From assembly GCA_004299305.1 (NCBI GenBank), contig SCPZ01000079.1, positions 1 through 64,000 of the forward strand: a stretch of 64,000 bases of DNA, read 5' to 3'. This DNA is from Methylobacter sp. (GTDB taxonomy: Bacteria > Pseudomonadota > Gammaproteobacteria > Methylococcales > Methylomonadaceae). The notes beneath the pieces were generated by a model. That model did no database searches and was not told the origin of the DNA. It saw only the letters and a list, made by a program, of their open reading frames with translations. Numbering within the stretch: position 1 is the first letter of the stretch; each line of letters starts with the position of its first letter. Positions 61,612 through 64,000 of the stretch are shown here, in pieces. A program made the position numbers and the translations under genes.

Positions 61612-62643
61612 ATGCTGACTAATATTTTAAAGACGCGATTTATTCGCCATGCACTTTATTTACTGGGTTTGCTGGCGCTATTTTTTGCGTTCAACGTGAG
61701 CGCTAAAGAATACACGCTACTGAATGTCTCTTATGATGTTTCTCGTGAGTTATATAAAGATGTTAATGCCGCATTCGCTGAGCAGTGGTCAAAGCAAAGC
61801 GGCGATAAAGTAACGATTCAGCAATCGCACGATGGTTCCAGCAAACAGGCGGGCGCTGTCATCAACGGCTTGGAAGCGGATGTCGTGACGATGAACCAAC
61901 AAACGGATGTCGACAAGATTGCCGCCAAGGGCTTGACCGATAAAGACTGGCGTAAACGTTTCCCGGATAACAGCGCGCCTTACACGTCGACTACGGTATT
62001 TTTGGTGCGAAAAGGCAACCCTAAAAACATCAAAGACTGGGACGACCTGATTAAACAACCCGATAACGTCGTGATCCTGTCCAATCCTAAAACCTCGGGC
62101 AATGCCCGTTACAGCTATTTGGCGGCATGGGGTTACGCCTTGCGCAAATTGGGCGGCGAACAAAAAGCACAGGAATTTGTTACGCAATTGTTCAGGCATG
62201 TGCCGGTTTTGAGCACAGGAGGACGTGCCGCAACTAATGCTTTTATTCAGGACAATACCGGCGATGTGTTGCTAACCTTCGAAAACGAAGCCGCCTTGAT
62301 TGCAAAGGACCTGGGCGCGGATAAGTTTGATGTCGTTATACCTTCAATCAGCATAGAAGCGGATCATCCGGTCGCGGTGATTGATCCTGTCGTCAAGAAA
62401 AAAGGCACGGGAAAGATTGCCGAAGCTTATCTTGGTTTTCTGTGGACGGATGCAGGGCAGGAAATAATCGCCAAGCATCATTATCGTCCGCGCAATCCCG
62501 ATATTTTAGCGCGCCATGCCGATGAATTCGCCAAGTTGGAGTTGTTTTCAGTGACAGACATCATCCCGGAAGGCTGGGCTGCCGCACAACGCATTCACTT
62601 TGCCGATGGAGGATTATTCGACCGGATTTATCAAAAGGAATGA
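61612..62643 (+). CDS. Periplasmic sulfate-binding protein (second copy)
   Basis: A 343-residue paralogue of the preceding gene. The signal peptide ends at FNVSA-KE, and YTLLNVSYDVSRELYKDVN, SHDGSSKQAGAVINGLEADVV and NPKTSGNARYSYLAAW parallel the first copy. GAGGGAA at 61602-61608 sets the start at 61612; an upstream ATG 12 bases before overlaps it. Having two binding proteins for one permease may widen the substrate range (sulfate, thiosulfate or another oxyanion). Confidence 0.92.
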   Translation: MLTNILKTRFIRHALYLLGLLALFFAFNVSAKEYTLLNVSYDVSRELYKDVNAAFAEQWSKQSGDKVTIQQSHDGSSKQAGAVINGLEADVVTMNQQTDVDKIAAKGLTDKDWRKRFPDNSAPYTSTTVFLVRKGNPKNIKDWDDLIKQPDNVVILSNPKTSGNARYSYLAAWGYALRKLGGEQKAQEFVTQLFRHVPVLSTGGRAATNAFIQDNTGDVLLTFENEAALIAKDLGADKFDVVIPSISIEADHPVAVIDPVVKKKGTGKIAEAYLGFLWTDAGQEIIAKHHYRPRNPDILARHADEFAKLELFSVTDIIPEGWAAAQRIHFADGGLFDRIYQKE

Positions 62644-62899
62644 GTTAAGGAATGAGTATGGAATAACTTAGGCGAGTTACCAATAGTCGGAGTGCAGGCT
62701 TCGCCTGCATGCGCAAGCAAAGCTTGCACTCCTGCTGAACACAGTTGTCGACTTTATTTCATGCTCGTTCCTAAGCAAAGTGTAGTTATCCAATCAACGA
62801 GAATCCGGTTAAAGAGCAAAACCATCGATTGAATGGAATTAAGATGACCTGTTGGGGGATGTCTCCCGACCGACAGGAATTAATTTTTTGAGGACACTA
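62644..62899. repeat. Double-hairpin repeat (family C) and leader before cysT
   Basis: The gap from 62644 to the cysT start (62979) is 335 bases. The repeat proper is 62689-62732: GGAGT, GCAGGC-TTC-GCCTGC, GCAAGC-AAA-GCTTGC, ACTCC. A stem cctgt...acagg enclosing GGGGGA/TCTCCC lies at about 62849-62878, then ttttttgagg. An orphan ORF starts at 62900. Confidence 0.65.
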
Positions 62900-62992
62900 A
62901 TGAAATCAACCTTATCTATTGTCGGCCTAGCGACACAGCCGCTTGCACAAAGCAGGCAAGCACCGGAGGAGAACGGCAATGGCGCGAAGTAG
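62900..62992 (+). CDS. Orphan 30-codon ORF overlapping the cysT start
   Basis: An ATG at 62900 preceded by TTGAGGAC (a good ribosome site) opens a 30-codon frame, MKSTLSIVGLATQPLAQ onward, that stops at 62992, 14 bases into cysT in another frame. It could be a leader peptide coupling translation to cysT, or the remaining 5' end of a deleted secreted-protein gene, since the leader resembles the one before the porin. No family is recognised. Confidence 0.35.
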   Translation: MKSTLSIVGLATQPLAQSRQAPEENGNGAK

Positions 62993-63806
62993 CATCATGC
63001 CCGGTTTTCGTCCGACCATCGGGTTCACCGTAGCCTATGTCTGCCTGGTGGTTTTAATCCCGCTAAGCACCCTGGTTTTTCGAAGCTTTCAGCTGAGTTG
63101 GGATGATTATGTTCATATTATTACCAACCAACGGGTGTTATCGTCGTTTCGAGTCAGTTTTTCCACCTCGCTGATTGCCGCTTTGGTTGCCAGTTTCTTC
63201 GGTTTTATTGTCGCCTGGGTGTTGGTGCGTTATTCATTTTTCGGCAAACGCTTTTTTCATGCCTTGATCGACTTCCCGTTTGCCTTGCCGACAGCGGTTG
63301 CCGGCATTGTGTTGGCGACTATTTTTCAGCCCAGCGGGTTCCTGGGTAAATTACTGATCGACGTGTTTGGCGTACAAGTTGCTTTTAAACCGCTGGGTAT
63401 CGTGATGGCGCTGATTTTTATCAGCATTCCGTTCGTCGTGCGCACCGTCGAACCGGTATTGCTGGAATTTGAATCATCAATGGAAGAAGCCGCATCCAGC
63501 CTGGGCGCTACGCGCTGGCAAGTGTTCGGCAAAATTATTTTCCCGAATGTTTTCCCTGCTTTGCTGACCGGTTTCGCATTGGCTTTTGCCCGAGGCGTGG
63601 GTGAATACGGTTCCGTGATCTTTATTGCCGGTAATCTTCCCTACGTATCGGAAATTGTGCCGCTATTGATTGTGACCAAGCTGGAACAATTTGACATAGA
63701 AGGCGCTACGGCCATTGCCTTGACCATGCTGGTTATCTCTTTCCTGCTGTTGTTATTGATTAATATGCTGCAATACTGGGTGCGCAAGCGCTCGGGACAA
63801 TTATGA
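62979..63806 (+). CDS. cysT: Sulfate ABC transporter permease CysT
   Basis: A 275-residue inner-membrane permease. The EAA loop reads EEAASSLGATRWQVFGKIIFP, and TGFALAFARGVGEYGSVIFIAGN is the conserved C-terminal region of CysT. Six transmembrane helices can be drawn. The start at 62979 is supported by CGGAGGAG about 9 bases upstream; readings from further upstream have no ribosome site. It pairs with cysW and takes sulfate from the two binding proteins. Confidence 0.93.
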   Translation: MARSSIMPGFRPTIGFTVAYVCLVVLIPLSTLVFRSFQLSWDDYVHIITNQRVLSSFRVSFSTSLIAALVASFFGFIVAWVLVRYSFFGKRFFHALIDFPFALPTAVAGIVLATIFQPSGFLGKLLIDVFGVQVAFKPLGIVMALIFISIPFVVRTVEPVLLEFESSMEEAASSLGATRWQVFGKIIFPNVFPALLTGFALAFARGVGEYGSVIFIAGNLPYVSEIVPLLIVTKLEQFDIEGATAIALTMLVISFLLLLLINMLQYWVRKRSGQL

Positions 63807-63819
63807 GGATGATTCGACT

Positions 63820-64000
63820 ATGAACGCTATGACTCAACCTGTAAGCCCGGCCAAGTTGGTCGAGCGTCAACCGCTGGCCTTGCAAGATGCAGATTGGGTC
63901 AGGTGGAGCTTGATCGCCATTGCGGTGAGCTTTATCAGCCTGTTTATCTGCCTGCCTTTGGGGCTGGTTATTTTTAAAGCCTTCTCTAAAGGCGTAGCGG
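63820..64000 (+). CDS. cysW: Sulfate ABC transporter permease CysW (5' part)
   Basis: The first 60 codons of a gene running off the window. After a hydrophilic N-terminus (MNAMTQPVSPAKLVERQP) the first transmembrane segment SLIAIAVSFISLFICLPLGL appears, as in CysW. It starts 13 bases after the cysT stop. The ATPase gene cysA is expected further on. Confidence 0.85.
   Translation, partial: MNAMTQPVSPAKLVERQPLALQDADWVRWSLIAIAVSFISLFICLPLGLVIFKAFSKGVA

Overview
The window is chromosomal DNA of a gammaproteobacterial methanotroph, most likely a member of the Methylococcales (Methylobacter/Methylovulum-like). The main evidence is the formyltransferase/hydrolase gene set fhcB-fhcA-fhcD-fhcC for H4MPT-linked formaldehyde oxidation. 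It is followed by the typical gammaproteobacterial block tig-clpP-clpX-lon-hupB-tRNA-ppiD. Base composition is moderate, and the intergenic DNA carries several families of short dispersed palindromic repeats.

Layout. 0.2-2.3 kb: two glycosyltransferase-type proteins of the 'arsenosugar' TIGR04283/TIGR04282 families flanking a sterol-desaturase-family hydroxylase. 2.6-7.9 kb: the fhc operon, interrupted between fhcA and fhcD by a Phd/RelE-type toxin-antitoxin pair. 8-9.3 kb: a radical SAM protein and a small convergent gene. 9.4-18.2 kb: tRNA-Leu, trigger factor, ClpP, ClpX, Lon (with a good RpoH-type promoter), HU, tRNA-Val, tRNA-Asp and PpiD; fabI is convergent. 19.3-26 kb: a VapBC-like pair and a peptide ABC transporter operon. 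26.2-31.1 kb: ettA, tusD/tusC-like genes, hicBA, a solitary higA, a truncated hicB copy and a trypsin-like protease. 31.1-36.4 kb: cysZ-like, mtnA divergent from an MTA/SAH-deaminase-type amidohydrolase, a Uma2 protein, an aldo/keto reductase and a GNAT protein.

36.9-42.5 kb is the most unusual region: a four-gene operon with a cytoplasmic group 2-like [NiFe] hydrogenase (small and large subunit), its maturation protease, and an 876-residue protein fusing a Rieske [2Fe-2S] domain to PAS-PAS-GGDEF-EAL. This looks like hydrogenase electron output wired straight to cyclic-di-GMP turnover.

42.9-51.3 kb: an M23 peptidase, a 56-residue membrane protein, lnt, a three-gene module with a TIGR04255-family protein and a possible papain-like protein, and a Pat-like acyl-CoA synthetase/GNAT fusion. 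51.4-57.7 kb: a secreted protein of unknown function, then a glycan operon (SEC-C/TPR/SPINDLY glycosyltransferase, DegT aminotransferase, hexapeptide acyltransferase, WbqC, BKACE-type enzyme). 57.8-64 kb: a YkgJ protein and a sulfate acquisition operon (yezD-like, OprP-type porin, two sulfate-binding proteins, cysT, start of cysW).

How the genes work together. Fhc proteins finish formaldehyde oxidation to formate. The protease/chaperone block handles protein quality. The porin, the binding proteins and CysTW form one outer-to-inner-membrane sulfate route, to which the CysZ-like protein at 31 kb may contribute. The divergent mtnA/deaminase pair suggests methylthioadenosine recycling. Function assignments are from reading the sequences; no database search was run.
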